Source of the DNA: Sulfurimonas sp. HSL1-2
Lineage (GTDB): Bacteria > Campylobacterota > Campylobacteria > Campylobacterales > Sulfurimonadaceae
Reading direction: 5' to 3'
NCBI RefSeq assembly: GCF_039645565.1
Contig: NZ_CP147914.1
Location: 803,573 to 867,572 of the forward strand
Length of the DNA: 64,000 bases
Of the stretch, positions 8,652 through 15,726 are shown piece after piece. A program made the position numbers and the translations under genes. The first letter of the stretch is position 1. Every line of letters begins with the position of its first letter. Below the pieces are notes generated by a model, which saw only the letters and a list, made by a program, of their open reading frames with translations, was not told the DNA's origin and ran no database searches.

Positions 8652-9458
8652 TCAGGCCGGCAGGGCTTTGCTTTGGTGGCGGAATATTTTGTATGCCGAC
8701 ACCATCAGCACGACGGCCAGCAGCAGGATCAGCATGTCGCTGGAAACAGCGCCGAGCAGTGCCGACCCCGCGGCGGCACCGATGATCGAACCGAGGGCCA
8801 GCGCGATGAAGAGAGGCTGCTCTTCACGCAAAACGACAAAAGCCTGGCTCCTGGTATAGCGGGCGAAGCCGACGAGCATGGTCGGCAGGCTGATGGCCAG
8901 CGAGAGACTGCCCGCCAGTTTCACGTCGATGCCGTAGAGCAGGACAATAACGGGAATAAGCAGCTCGCCGCCCGCGACGCCCAGCATCGACGCCACGACA
9001 CCGATGCCGAACCCCGCCGCGATGCCCGCGGCAATTTCCACCGGCAGGGAGTCGAAAAGGGCGCCGTTCTGCGTCGGGAGGAACCAGTGCTCCAGCAGCA
9101 GTACCGCCGCAAGAAACAGCAGCAGCACGAGCACAATACGGTCGAGTGTCTGTTCACTGATCTTCATCGCGATCCCTGCCGCGATCCACGCGCCCGCCAA
9201 GGAGCCCAAAAGCAGGTTGAAAATGATGCTTTTGTATTCCCATATCTGTTCGAAAGGAATCTCATGGGATCGGAAAATCAAGGCAAAGAAAACGACGATC
9301 AGCGAGGTCGCTTTATTGAGGATAACCGCCTGGAGGGTCGCCAGCCGAAAAAGCCCCTTGAGAATCGGCAGCCGGAACTCTGCGCCGCCCAGGCCGATAA
9401 GCCCGGCCAGCGTCGCAACGGCACCCCCGGCACCAAATCCCTGGAGAAAACGTTTCAT
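8652..9458 (-). CDS. Sulfite exporter TauE/SafE family membrane protein
   Basis: A 268-residue integral membrane protein with about eight hydrophobic segments and the two-fold pseudo-repeat of the TauE/SafE (DUF81) family, including the Gly-rich GFGIGVVASMLGVAGGELLIPV that marks the second repeat. The family exports sulfite, sulfoacetate or other small organic anions. In a sulfur-oxidising campylobacterotan, sulfite or sulfur-compound efflux is plausible, but the substrate is inferred. No Shine-Dalgarno sequence is obvious before the ATG at 9458. The neighbouring methyltransferase lies in the same direction about 60 bp upstream. Confidence 0.87.
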   Translation of the reverse strand: MKRFLQGFGAGGAVATLAGLIGLGGAEFRLPILKGLFRLATLQAVILNKATSLIVVFFALIFRSHEIPFEQIWEYKSIIFNLLLGSLAGAWIAAGIAMKISEQTLDRIVLVLLLFLAAVLLLEHWFLPTQNGALFDSLPVEIAAGIAAGFGIGVVASMLGVAGGELLIPVIVLLYGIDVKLAGSLSLAISLPTMLVGFARYTRSQAFVVLREEQPLFIALALGSIIGAAAGSALLGAVSSDMLILLLAVVLMVSAYKIFRHQSKALPA

Positions 9459-9518
9459 ATAGCTTCGAACCCGATTTGTTTTGCAGACATCAAAAACCTT
9501 TTTGGCGATAGGATAAGT

Positions 9519-10238
9519 TCAGTAGATCCCTGGAAACAGGTGATAGCGTACACGCTCTGCATAATCAGGGTAGCCCGGCAACTCTTCCTGGAGCGTTCTG
9601 TCTTCAAGCGCAGTTCGGATCACGGCGATGACCAGTGCCGCTGCGGCCGGGATAAGGGTCCACAGGGAGTCCAGTGCGACGATGATGCCGGCAAGGGCCA
9701 GGAGGTTCCCGGCATAGCCCGGATGCCGGACGAAGGTGTAAGGGCCGCTGTCGCAGACCGTATGCCCGCGCTCCGTCTGGATACGCACCGTCGTGGCAAA
9801 AAAGCGGTTCTCGACGATGGCCCAGGCGGCAAATGCGTACCCGAGCACGATGAGGACAAGCCCAAGAATATTAAGCCATACCGGCATCAGCGGCGTCCAC
9901 CCATAGCGGTGGTCAAGTCCCGCAACGATGACAAGAGGAAACGAGAGGCTCAGGGCCATCAGCGGTGCGAGAATTTTGTCCCACGGTTTCGCACTTTTGG
10001 CCTTCTCCATGCTGGCCCGTTCTGCGAGAATCCCGGGATGCCGCTTTTCTGCAAAGTAACGCCCGCCGATACCGGCGGCAAATATGAGCACGGAATAGAC
10101 CCAGCCCTGCCACCAGCCCCAATCGCCTCCGCAGAGCAGCAGTACCAGCGGGATGATGAGGTAGAGGAGAACCAGGTTAAGCCACAGTCGGCGGTTCGTA
10201 GCCTGATTTGTGTTTGGATCTATGGTATTCGTGCTCAT
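9519..10238 (-). CDS. Isoprenylcysteine carboxyl methyltransferase (ICMT)-family membrane protein
   Basis: A 239-residue membrane protein with five or six transmembrane segments. The C-terminal half carries the ICMT/PEMT-like signature: SGPYTFVRHPGYAGN near residues 160-175, followed by a conserved EExLxxxxGxxYxxY-type tail (QEELPGYPDYAERV) and HLFPGIY at the end. Family members methylate lipid-linked or hydrophobic substrates using S-adenosylmethionine. Bacteria lack prenylated CaaX proteins in general, so the substrate is unknown. The ATG at 10238 has GGAG about 8 bases upstream and is preferred over an in-frame ATG six codons earlier. Confidence 0.82.
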   Translation of the reverse strand: MSTNTIDPNTNQATNRRLWLNLVLLYLIIPLVLLLCGGDWGWWQGWVYSVLIFAAGIGGRYFAEKRHPGILAERASMEKAKSAKPWDKILAPLMALSLSFPLVIVAGLDHRYGWTPLMPVWLNILGLVLIVLGYAFAAWAIVENRFFATTVRIQTERGHTVCDSGPYTFVRHPGYAGNLLALAGIIVALDSLWTLIPAAAALVIAVIRTALEDRTLQEELPGYPDYAERVRYHLFPGIY

Positions 10239-10299
10239 CGTTTTACTCCGAAACAAAACATCTCTACTCCCTTGTCATGAAATAGACCGGTTTTGTGCT

Positions 10300-10527
10300 C
10301 TACTTCCCTCTGCTTTCAAATCTCGTGAGAGTGTCGCTGAGATATTTCCGTATCTCCTTTAACGACTCATGCGCCTGGACATATTTTTCTCTTATTTCCG
10401 GTTCATCAAAATAAAAATCGTCGCGATCGTACGTTCCGATCTGTTTGAGGTTTTCAAAAGCCATATCGATGTGCTGAATGCGCTGTTCGATGCTTCTGAT
10501 CAGTATCTTTTGATGATGTTGTGACAT
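10300..10527 (-). CDS. Small hypothetical helical protein (75 aa)
   Basis: Not recognised. The protein is hydrophilic with a high helical propensity (IRSIEQRIQHIDMAFENL and ESLKEIRKYLSDTLTRF), has no signal peptide, membrane segment or cysteine, and could form a short coiled coil. ATG at 10527 is preceded by AAGGAAAA at good spacing, supporting a real gene. It lies just downstream of the OXA cassette in the same direction and could be the chromosomal flank of the integron or a last degraded cassette; no attC is found on either side of it. Confidence 0.55.
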   Translation of the reverse strand: MSQHHQKILIRSIEQRIQHIDMAFENLKQIGTYDRDDFYFDEPEIREKYVQAHESLKEIRKYLSDTLTRFESRGK

Positions 10528-10685
10528 TAATTTTCCTTGTTTGGGTTGACTCTTTTAGGCTGTTCGACTGCATATTCGGCATGATGATTCTTCAGCGCTA
10601 TAGAGTCTATATGCATGATCCGCTCTTTTGCTTTTACTCATCTCTTTTCGTCATAGAACACGTGAAATGAGTAACTGGGAAACCA

Positions 10686-11492
10686 TTATATCAGGCCCAG
10701 AAGTTTCAAACTCGCTTTTGCCAGTTTGACGCGCTCCTTTGCATCAGAGGGTTTTTTGATGTCAATATTCAGGGCAAACACGTAAAAGTGCCCTTTTTTC
10801 TCCAGCCATCCCACCAGCCAGCCGACGCCGTTGTTCGGAGCGTTCTGCCATCCGGTTTTACCGTAGAGCTTCCAGTCTGCCCCCTCTTCGAGCAAGAGGA
10901 TCTCCCGCACGCTTTCTTGCACCTGTTTCGGAAGCGGCAGTCTGTTCTGAACGAGTCCGGTAAGGAACTCCACCTGTTCGAGTGCGCTGATCTTGAGCGG
11001 CCCGTCGAGCCAGAATCTGTCAACAACTTTTCCCGTCTCCTCGTTGCCGTAATGGAGTTTGACGAGGCCGGCACGCATACGTTCAAGACCGATGCGCCGT
11101 GCAAGTTCCTGGTAGATCGGTACGTTGGAGATGGCGATGGCCCTGCACAACCCCATATCATGTCCCCACTCCGGAATAAAAGGCTTGGCTGGGCCTTTGT
11201 AGGGCAGGGGCTCATCCACGCTTTTGACGACACCCGACGAGAGCCCGATGAGCGCGTTGGCAATTTTAAAAGTCGATGCGGGGATATAGCGTGTTTCAGT
11301 GCGGGTTTGGTTGTATCCAATGAACGCATTCCCAGTCATATCGTAGAGTATGAACGTTCCGTCGACATTCGCATTGTGAAAGAGCTCGGCAATCTTGGCA
11401 TTTTCTTCCCAGCCGAAACCTACCGTCGGAAAGAGCAGAAGGGCTACTATGATGAGCCTGAATCTTTTCCTACGTACGGGGTGCATGTACAT
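10686..11492 (-). CDS. Class D (OXA-type) beta-lactamase, integron cassette gene
   Basis: Serine beta-lactamase hydrolysing penicillin-type drugs in the periplasm. The 268-residue protein has a signal peptide (cleavage near residue 27) and every class D motif: STFK at 73-76 (acylated Ser73, carboxylatable Lys76), SNV at 122-124, YGN at 148-150, WLDG at 161-164 and KTG at 212-214, followed by GWLVGW. All catalytic residues are intact, so the enzyme should be active; spectrum cannot be predicted. Start codon 11492 lies only 10 bases from the attC core, with AAAGGT as ribosome-binding site, as usual for cassette genes. It is the last cassette of the array and has no attC of its own. Confidence 0.95.
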   Translation of the reverse strand: MYMHPVRRKRFRLIIVALLLFPTVGFGWEENAKIAELFHNANVDGTFILYDMTGNAFIGYNQTRTETRYIPASTFKIANALIGLSSGVVKSVDEPLPYKGPAKPFIPEWGHDMGLCRAIAISNVPIYQELARRIGLERMRAGLVKLHYGNEETGKVVDRFWLDGPLKISALEQVEFLTGLVQNRLPLPKQVQESVREILLLEEGADWKLYGKTGWQNAPNNGVGWLVGWLEKKGHFYVFALNIDIKKPSDAKERVKLAKASLKLLGLI

Positions 11493-11501
11493 TTATGTGA
11501 C

Positions 11502-11571
11502 CTTTAACGTTTAAAATGAGCAATCAAAAAGCAACCCGCGGGTTTTTGATTGGTCCCCTGTTTTGTTAGGT
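11502..11571 (-). other. attC site 1 (between LysE and OXA cassette genes)
   Basis: Read on the minus strand, the 70-bp site begins with ACCTAAC (matches RYYYAAC) and ends with GTTAAAG (GTTRRRY except the last base). Inside are perfect 10-bp inverted repeats CAATCAAAAA / TTTTTGATTG (11521-11530 and 11543-11552) around a GC-rich tip. The stop codon of the LysE gene (TAA, 11568-11566) lies inside the core, a typical cassette feature. The site is strikingly similar to attC site 2. Confidence 0.88.
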
Positions 11572-12168
11572 TCTATAAAGCAATAGAGACCCTGTGCCGA
11601 TCATTACACTCCCGGCAATTTCATTCATCTGCTTTTGCGTCCGTTCGTTTTTGAAAAGTTGTCTCGCACGGGATGCCGAATAGGCATAAAACGACATGAC
11701 CGCACCCAGAATGGAAGAGACGATAAAGGCTATGGAGAAAACATCCAAACTGCTCAGTGCATTCAAGTCTACAAATGTGGGTAGAAATCCCAGATAGAAC
11801 AAGATGACCTTTGGATTGCCGAGCGTTATGGAGAGGCCGCTTAAAAAGCGGTGCTTTTTTGAAGCGGTGATTTCCATTTTTTCCGGATGCGACCGCCACA
11901 ATTTAATCCCCAGCCAAATCAGGTACCCCGCGCCCAGATACTTGATAATAAGAAACATTGTTTCAAATGTTTCTGAGATGGCCGCAAGACCGAAAATCGC
12001 GAACAGAAGAAATATCAAATCACCCGTAACAATCCCTGCGATAACAGGCAACGTATTTCTGAATCCCGAAGCCAAAGCTTTGGATACGGTAATAAACACT
12101 CCGGGCCCCGGTGTCACGGCTAAAACAAACATGGCGGCAGATAAACCTGCAATACTGTAAAAAGTCAT
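11566..12168 (-). CDS. LysE/RhtB family amino-acid exporter, cassette gene
   Basis: A 200-residue inner-membrane protein of the LysE/RhtB superfamily with about six hydrophobic segments. The N-terminal family signature is present: VTPGPGVFITVSKALASG near residues 18-35 and a GLSITLGNPKVILFYLGF block near residues 110-127. Members export amino acids or their derivatives such as homoserine lactone or threonine. Its ATG overlaps the TGA of the cupin gene (ATGA), so the two are translationally coupled and form a two-gene cassette. Its TAA stop lies within the attC core. Confidence 0.88.
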   Translation of the reverse strand: MTFYSIAGLSAAMFVLAVTPGPGVFITVSKALASGFRNTLPVIAGIVTGDLIFLLFAIFGLAAISETFETMFLIIKYLGAGYLIWLGIKLWRSHPEKMEITASKKHRFLSGLSITLGNPKVILFYLGFLPTFVDLNALSSLDVFSIAFIVSSILGAVMSFYAYSASRARQLFKNERTQKQMNEIAGSVMIGTGSLLLYRT

Positions 12169-12527
12169 GGTTCTACTCTAATTTGTGGTACATTTTCTCG
12201 ATCACCATGGCTTGGTGGTGTGGATACCACTAAAAATTCCAAATCTTTTTCATGTTCATTGCTCAAGGTGTGTGCAATACCGGCAGGAATATGAAAGCCT
12301 TCATGCGGATGGAGGATGTGTATTTCGCCTGCCACTTCAAGCGTTGCAATACCGGAAAGAACGTAGAAGAATTGTTCCGCCTTCTTATGAAAGTGGCGAG
12401 TCTCACAGGAACCTTTGGGCACGCGTTCCTGAATCACGCTTAGGTTTTTAGAAGCAGCAAGGTGCCAACCTTCGCAGTTGGTAGCCCATACATAATGATC
12501 AGCATTTTTTACAGAAACGATTGGCAT
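12165..12527 (-). CDS. Cupin-domain protein, cassette gene
   Basis: A 120-residue single-domain cupin. Motif 1 is visible as the CETRHFHKKAEQFFYVLSG segment (HxH-like pair and Glu, near residues 40-58) and motif 2 as HPHEGFHIPAGIAHTL (near residues 73-88). His residues in both suggest a metal centre. Small cupins of this type bind sugars, amino-acid derivatives or act as isomerases/oxygenases; the substrate is unknown. Coupling to a LysE-type exporter hints at modification or sensing of an exported amine or amino acid. ATG at 12527 has GGGAG upstream and is 13 bases from the attC 2 core. Confidence 0.85.
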   Translation of the reverse strand: MPIVSVKNADHYVWATNCEGWHLAASKNLSVIQERVPKGSCETRHFHKKAEQFFYVLSGIATLEVAGEIHILHPHEGFHIPAGIAHTLSNEHEKDLEFLVVSTPPSHGDRENVPQIRVEP

Positions 12528-12540
12528 TTGATACTCCCAT

Positions 12541-12611
12541 GTCTAACGTTTAAAATGACAATCAAAAAGCCGCTCGCGGGTTTTTGATTGGTCTCCACTG
12601 ATTTGTTATGC
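12541..12611 (-). other. attC site 2 (between the membrane-protein and cupin/LysE cassettes)
   Basis: Read on the minus strand, the 71-bp site begins with GCATAAC and ends with GTTAGAC (a perfect GTTRRRY). It contains the same perfect 10-bp inverted repeats as attC 1 (12559-12568 and 12581-12590) around a CCGC-GA-GCGG tip. The GCATAAC core is the exact complement of the GTTATGC core at 13092-13086, as expected for the two ends of one circularised cassette. Inferred cassette 1 extent: 12547-13091. Confidence 0.9.
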
Positions 12612-12614
12612 ATC

Positions 12615-13067
12615 TTATTCAAAGGTGACGTATTTATTTTTTACCAAATATTCTAACGACGATAAGTTCTTTACTTTTGTTGTCAGTTCTGGAACTCTCG
12701 CGCAAATTCCCCATCCTTCTTTTGGTTTGAGAATTTTATCTTCTGAGTATTCATGATATCCGGATTGTGAAATATCTGTGCTAAAACCGGGTTTGAAAAC
12801 AGCTATATCCCATTCGACCTTTGTAACAACACTATCGCTAGCATTGCCAATAATTATATGAAGCGGATAAGGTTCCTTACATTCATCCGGTGAAAATTTA
12901 ATTATCACTGCTACTTTTTCTATTTCCTTTTCTTTTGTCCAATCTTGATAATAGAAATACGCTCCCAAAACTGCCACAATTGCTACTACAACTCCTGAGA
13001 GAATAAGCATCTTCCTAGTAAAGTATATAAATAATGCCAAAACTATTGCTGCAGCAACCCATTCCAC
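12615..13067 (-). CDS. Hypothetical small membrane-anchored protein, cassette gene
   Basis: Not recognised. The 150-residue product has two adjacent N-terminal hydrophobic segments (about residues 3-15 and 21-40). A soluble domain with beta-rich character follows, with CKEPYPLHIIIGNAS and EGWGICARVP segments containing two cysteines. This looks like a membrane-anchored domain of the kind common among integron cassette products. The start is a GTG at 13067 preceded by AAAGGAAT; the TAA stop is 4 bases from the attC core. Base composition is clearly AT-rich compared with flanking chromosomal genes. Confidence 0.7.
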   Translation of the reverse strand: MEWVAAAIVLALFIYFTRKMLILSGVVVAIVAVLGAYFYYQDWTKEKEIEKVAVIIKFSPDECKEPYPLHIIIGNASDSVVTKVEWDIAVFKPGFSTDISQSGYHEYSEDKILKPKEGWGICARVPELTTKVKNLSSLEYLVKNKYVTFE

Positions 13068-13085
13068 TGTTTATTCCTTTTTTAT

Positions 13086-13092
13086 GCATAAC
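13086..13092 (-). other. Integron attachment core (attI-side) GTTATGC
   Basis: On the minus strand GTTATGC marks the proximal boundary of the first cassette, between the cassette gene and the intI remnant. It is complementary to the GCATAAC core that opens attC 2, the pairing expected between the two ends of one cassette. The rest of an attI site cannot be recognised by eye because attI sequences are not conserved. Confidence 0.6.
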
Positions 13093-13112
13093 TATTTATT
13101 CATTTCCAAAAT

Positions 13113-13315
13113 ATGTCATATTGCTTGAATATCGATAGATACCTGGAAACGAAGAGTGTCCTAGTGTCAGCTAAATAATCGCAATATTAAACAAATTGAA
13201 ATATATCTGTTAATACTACGCTTTTTTTCTTAAAGCTGCAGAGACGTATATAATCTACACGCACGACGTGGTGGAGCTGAACAAGGAGAGCATCAAAAGC
13301 CCGCTGGACTTTTGA
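13113..13315 (+). pseudogene. intI: Integron integrase (intI) remnant with large internal deletion
   Basis: Both ends of an IntI-like tyrosine recombinase can be read. From the ATG at 13113 the plus strand encodes about 21 residues including IDRYLETKSV, similar to the FxRYLExK opening of many IntI proteins, before a stop at 13176. In a different frame, 13238-13315 encodes AETYIIYTHDVVEL...KSPLDF-stop, which matches the extreme C-terminus of IntI: the catalytic Tyr context xIYTH, then a gap and SPLD. The intact gene would be nearly 1 kb, so most of it, including the Arg-His-Arg residues and the IntI-specific insertion, is gone. The C-terminal match is strong; the N-terminal one is suggestive. 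The orientation, divergent from the cassettes, is canonical. Confidence 0.75.
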
Positions 13316-13328
13316 AATAGGAGGGAAG

Positions 13329-14186
13329 CTAGGAAGGCAGCACGTCTTGCGAACCGTTCGGGACTTTCTCTGTGGCGCTTTTTGCGGCAGATACGCTTTC
13401 GTGGTGCGCTTCGACTTCGACCGTCTTGCGGAACATGGAGTGCGTGAGGACGATGACGTTGAACACCGGGGTGATGTAGGCGGCGAAGGGGACCAGCGAG
13501 AGCAGGTAGAGCCCCAGCGTCGTCATCCTCACCTGCCCGCCGTGGAAGGCCATGATGAGCTTGAAGCGCTCCTTGGTCGTCGTTTCCGAGGCGACGTCGA
13601 GCAGGTAGAGCTTGTGGAACAGGTAGTAAAAGGGGAGATTGAAGGCCACGAGGTTCAGCAGCGGGACAAAATAGAAGGGCGTCAGCACCAAAAAGAGCAG
13701 AAGCATGATGAACACATGCTTCAGCGAGGCCAGGATGATGCCCGCGATGGAACCGTGGTGCTCCAGCGGCAGGTGGCTGTAGTGGCGCCGGTGTATCTCT
13801 TTGACGATGTAGGGGGTAAGGAAGCCGATGATGATCAGCGCGATGAACATGGCAAAGATGAATGTGATAAACCCGCCGACGGTAAAGACGATGAAGCTGA
13901 CCAGCCAAGAGGTGACGGTATGCTCCATCAAGAAGCGCAGGATGGCCGAGCCCCCTTCGACCGTCGTCGTTTCGTGCTGCGTCTCGACCACGCCGTTCTG
14001 CTGTGTCTGCTGGTGCTGCTCTATCTGAAGCGTACTCTCGCGCAGCGAGTCGATGCCAGCGTCGGCAATGCCGAAAAAGAGCGTGTACATGAGCAGGATG
14101 GTACCCAGGAAGGGGATCAGCGCGAACTGGAGCATCCGTTTGGAAAAGAAGTCGCGGATGCTGATGGAGAGGAGTGTTTCGTTCAC
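13329..14186 (-). CDS. EI24/CysZ-like multi-pass membrane protein
   Basis: A 285-residue inner-membrane protein with four to six long hydrophobic segments. The arrangement and the ALxxxxxxxPxxYFxPLLN...FNLPFYYLFHKLYLLD region resemble the EI24 (etoposide-induced 2.4) domain family, which includes the sulfate permease-like CysZ. Whether this one moves sulfate is not shown. The C-terminal 30 residues are hydrophilic. Its ATG overlaps the TGA of the upstream ytfJ-like gene (ATGA, 14183-14186), so the two are coupled. It ends 14 bases beyond the intI remnant, so the integron inserted immediately downstream of it. Confidence 0.7.
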   Translation of the reverse strand: MNETLLSISIRDFFSKRMLQFALIPFLGTILLMYTLFFGIADAGIDSLRESTLQIEQHQQTQQNGVVETQHETTTVEGGSAILRFLMEHTVTSWLVSFIVFTVGGFITFIFAMFIALIIIGFLTPYIVKEIHRRHYSHLPLEHHGSIAGIILASLKHVFIMLLLFLVLTPFYFVPLLNLVAFNLPFYYLFHKLYLLDVASETTTKERFKLIMAFHGGQVRMTTLGLYLLSLVPFAAYITPVFNVIVLTHSMFRKTVEVEAHHESVSAAKSATEKVPNGSQDVLPS

Positions 14187-14692
14187 ATATGTTCCTTGAT
14201 CAGTGAGATGATCTCGGCGAAGCTGCTTTCGGGGACCTGCCCCTCATGGAGATAGAGGACGTTGCCGCTTTTGTCCGTGATGATGATGTCGGAATTGTCG
14301 TCGGCGACCTTCCAGGCGGCGACCCCCTTCTTATGCATATCTTTGACGTAGATCGTATCGGGGAATTTCTCCTGCTTCGCCTTGAGCGATTTGGCGATGG
14401 CGAAATTGGGCAGCCAGGTTGCCTCCATGTTGATGACGGCGACGGAGGCGAAACGGCTTCGGTCGAAGTCTTCGGCCTTCAGGGCGTCGGAGAAGGGGTT
14501 GTTGAGGTCTTTCTCGTCCGGGTCGACGTAGAAGATGACGTGGACCTTCTCTTTGAGCTCGTCACTGCTCCAGGCGGTGCCGTCGACTTTGCCGCCTTCA
14601 TCGCCGTTGAGCGAGAGCGGGGGCAGGGGCTGGCCCGTCTGCAGGGCCATCAGGCTGAGCGTGAGTGCGAAAAGGGTCAGGATGATTTTCAT
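14183..14692 (-). CDS. ytfJ: YtfJ-like periplasmic thioredoxin-fold protein
   Basis: A 169-residue exported protein: signal peptide MKIILTLFALTLSLMA followed by a thioredoxin-like fold without a CxxC pair. The GQPLPPLSLNGDEGG opening, VHVIFYVDPDEKDLNNPFSDAL and the final SGNVLYLHEGQVP match the YtfJ family. Function is unknown; absence of cysteines argues against disulfide chemistry. ATG at 14692 follows AAGGATCC. A TAGAAT hexamer lies about 30 bases upstream. Coupled to the downstream EI24-like gene. Confidence 0.78.
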   Translation of the reverse strand: MKIILTLFALTLSLMALQTGQPLPPLSLNGDEGGKVDGTAWSSDELKEKVHVIFYVDPDEKDLNNPFSDALKAEDFDRSRFASVAVINMEATWLPNFAIAKSLKAKQEKFPDTIYVKDMHKKGVAAWKVADDNSDIIITDKSGNVLYLHEGQVPESSFAEIISLIKEHM

Positions 14693-14754
14693 AGGGATCC
14701 TTTGCGTGGTTTGGACGATTCTAGCATGGAAAGGCTTGGTTCCAGATGGCCCGG

Positions 14755-15720
14755 TCAGACTTTGCTCCAGAGCTTTTCATTGAGCTTCAGCTCCTCGACG
14801 ATGCCGATGGAGGAGCGCAGGGTGCGGATGTAGCCCATGGCCTGTTCGATGGAGAGCAGGGAGGCAAAGACCGTCGGTTCGAAGAGGTCCTTGTCGTAGT
14901 CGACGGCGATCATGATCTTCTCGCCGTTAAAGGAGACGTAGATCTTGCTGCCCGTATCGTTTTTCAGTTTGAGCAGCCGCTGCATCATCGTGTGCGTCAG
15001 GATATAGCGCGCTTCGATCTGGTCGGTGCCGTAGACGACGAAGGCCTTCTCGAAAGCGGGGTCGTCCATCTTGACGAGCTGGTCTTTGGTAAAGTTGCGC
15101 GACTGCAGCATCCCGCCGATATAGGAGCCGAAAAGGTTTTCGGCGAGGTCGGGAAGGATGAGGGTGCGCCCCTTGAAGTGTTTGTTGAAGTCCGCGACGA
15201 TGAAGAGCCCCTGGAAGATCGTCGACCAGTGGGTCCTGCCCTTGGAGTCGCGGCTGCGGTGTTCGGCATGAATGTCGGAGAACTGCAGTGAGATACCGTC
15301 GATCTGCCCCCGCACGAGGTCGTTGCCCCGGAAACGGTCGACACGCTTATCGAAGAGGTGGGAGAACTGGAAGAGCGACTGGGGGATGAAAGCGTCCGGG
15401 GCATAATGGAGCTCTTTTTCGATCGCCTCGATCAGCGGCCGGATGATCTTCTCCTTGAACCCGCTGCGATAACCGCTGACGAGCATCCGGTAGCCGAAGC
15501 CGCCGATGGTCGTCGCCCCGACACCGATCCAGATGAATGATTCGTTAAAGCAGTGGCAGCTGTTGTAGATGAAAGCGATGATCAGCAGCGACAGCGCCCC
15601 CAGGATGCCGAAGAGGGTCAGGACCTTCTTGCGGACCGCGTGGCGCTCCTGCTCCAGCTCCTGCAGGGAGTCGTAGAGTTCCGTATAGTAATAATCAGTA
15701 AGTTCAGAGGCGCTCTTCAT
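14755..15720 (-). CDS. DUF3137 family membrane protein
   Basis: A 321-residue protein with a charged N-terminal helix, two hydrophobic segments near residues 30-52 and 58-75, and a cytosolic domain containing QSHLF..., VDRFRGNDLV and FKGRTLILPD blocks typical of DUF3137. DUF3137 genes are habitually adjacent to lemA, as here (six bases downstream of lemA). The biochemical role is unknown. The pair probably forms a membrane-associated complex. Start ATG at 15720; the preceding stretch carries the lemA stop. Confidence 0.85.
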   Translation of the reverse strand: MKSASELTDYYYTELYDSLQELEQERHAVRKKVLTLFGILGALSLLIIAFIYNSCHCFNESFIWIGVGATTIGGFGYRMLVSGYRSGFKEKIIRPLIEAIEKELHYAPDAFIPQSLFQFSHLFDKRVDRFRGNDLVRGQIDGISLQFSDIHAEHRSRDSKGRTHWSTIFQGLFIVADFNKHFKGRTLILPDLAENLFGSYIGGMLQSRNFTKDQLVKMDDPAFEKAFVVYGTDQIEARYILTHTMMQRLLKLKNDTGSKIYVSFNGEKIMIAVDYDKDLFEPTVFASLLSIEQAMGYIRTLRSSIGIVEELKLNEKLWSKV

Positions 15721-15726
15721 CAGGGG

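Larger units (their letters stand above)
10686..13315. mobile_element. Decayed chromosomal integron: intI remnant, attachment core and three gene cassettes
   Basis: The cassettes all read on the minus strand: unknown membrane protein, cupin + LysE exporter, and OXA beta-lactamase. Two attC sites (12541-12611 and 11502-11571) separate them. At the proximal end a GTTATGC core (minus strand, 13092-13086) is followed, reading outward on the plus strand, by a wrecked integrase gene (13113-13315). Divergent intI, attachment core and same-direction cassettes is the canonical integron layout. The distal cassette has no recognisable attC, so the array is truncated there. The proximal cassette is visibly AT-rich compared with its surroundings, which supports acquisition. 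Confidence 0.85.

Noticed and set aside
10528-10685. Possible third attC downstream of the OXA gene
   Set aside because: A TAAC occurs near 10672 but no GTTRRRY partner or inverted-repeat stem is found at suitable distance, so the distal cassette end appears lost.
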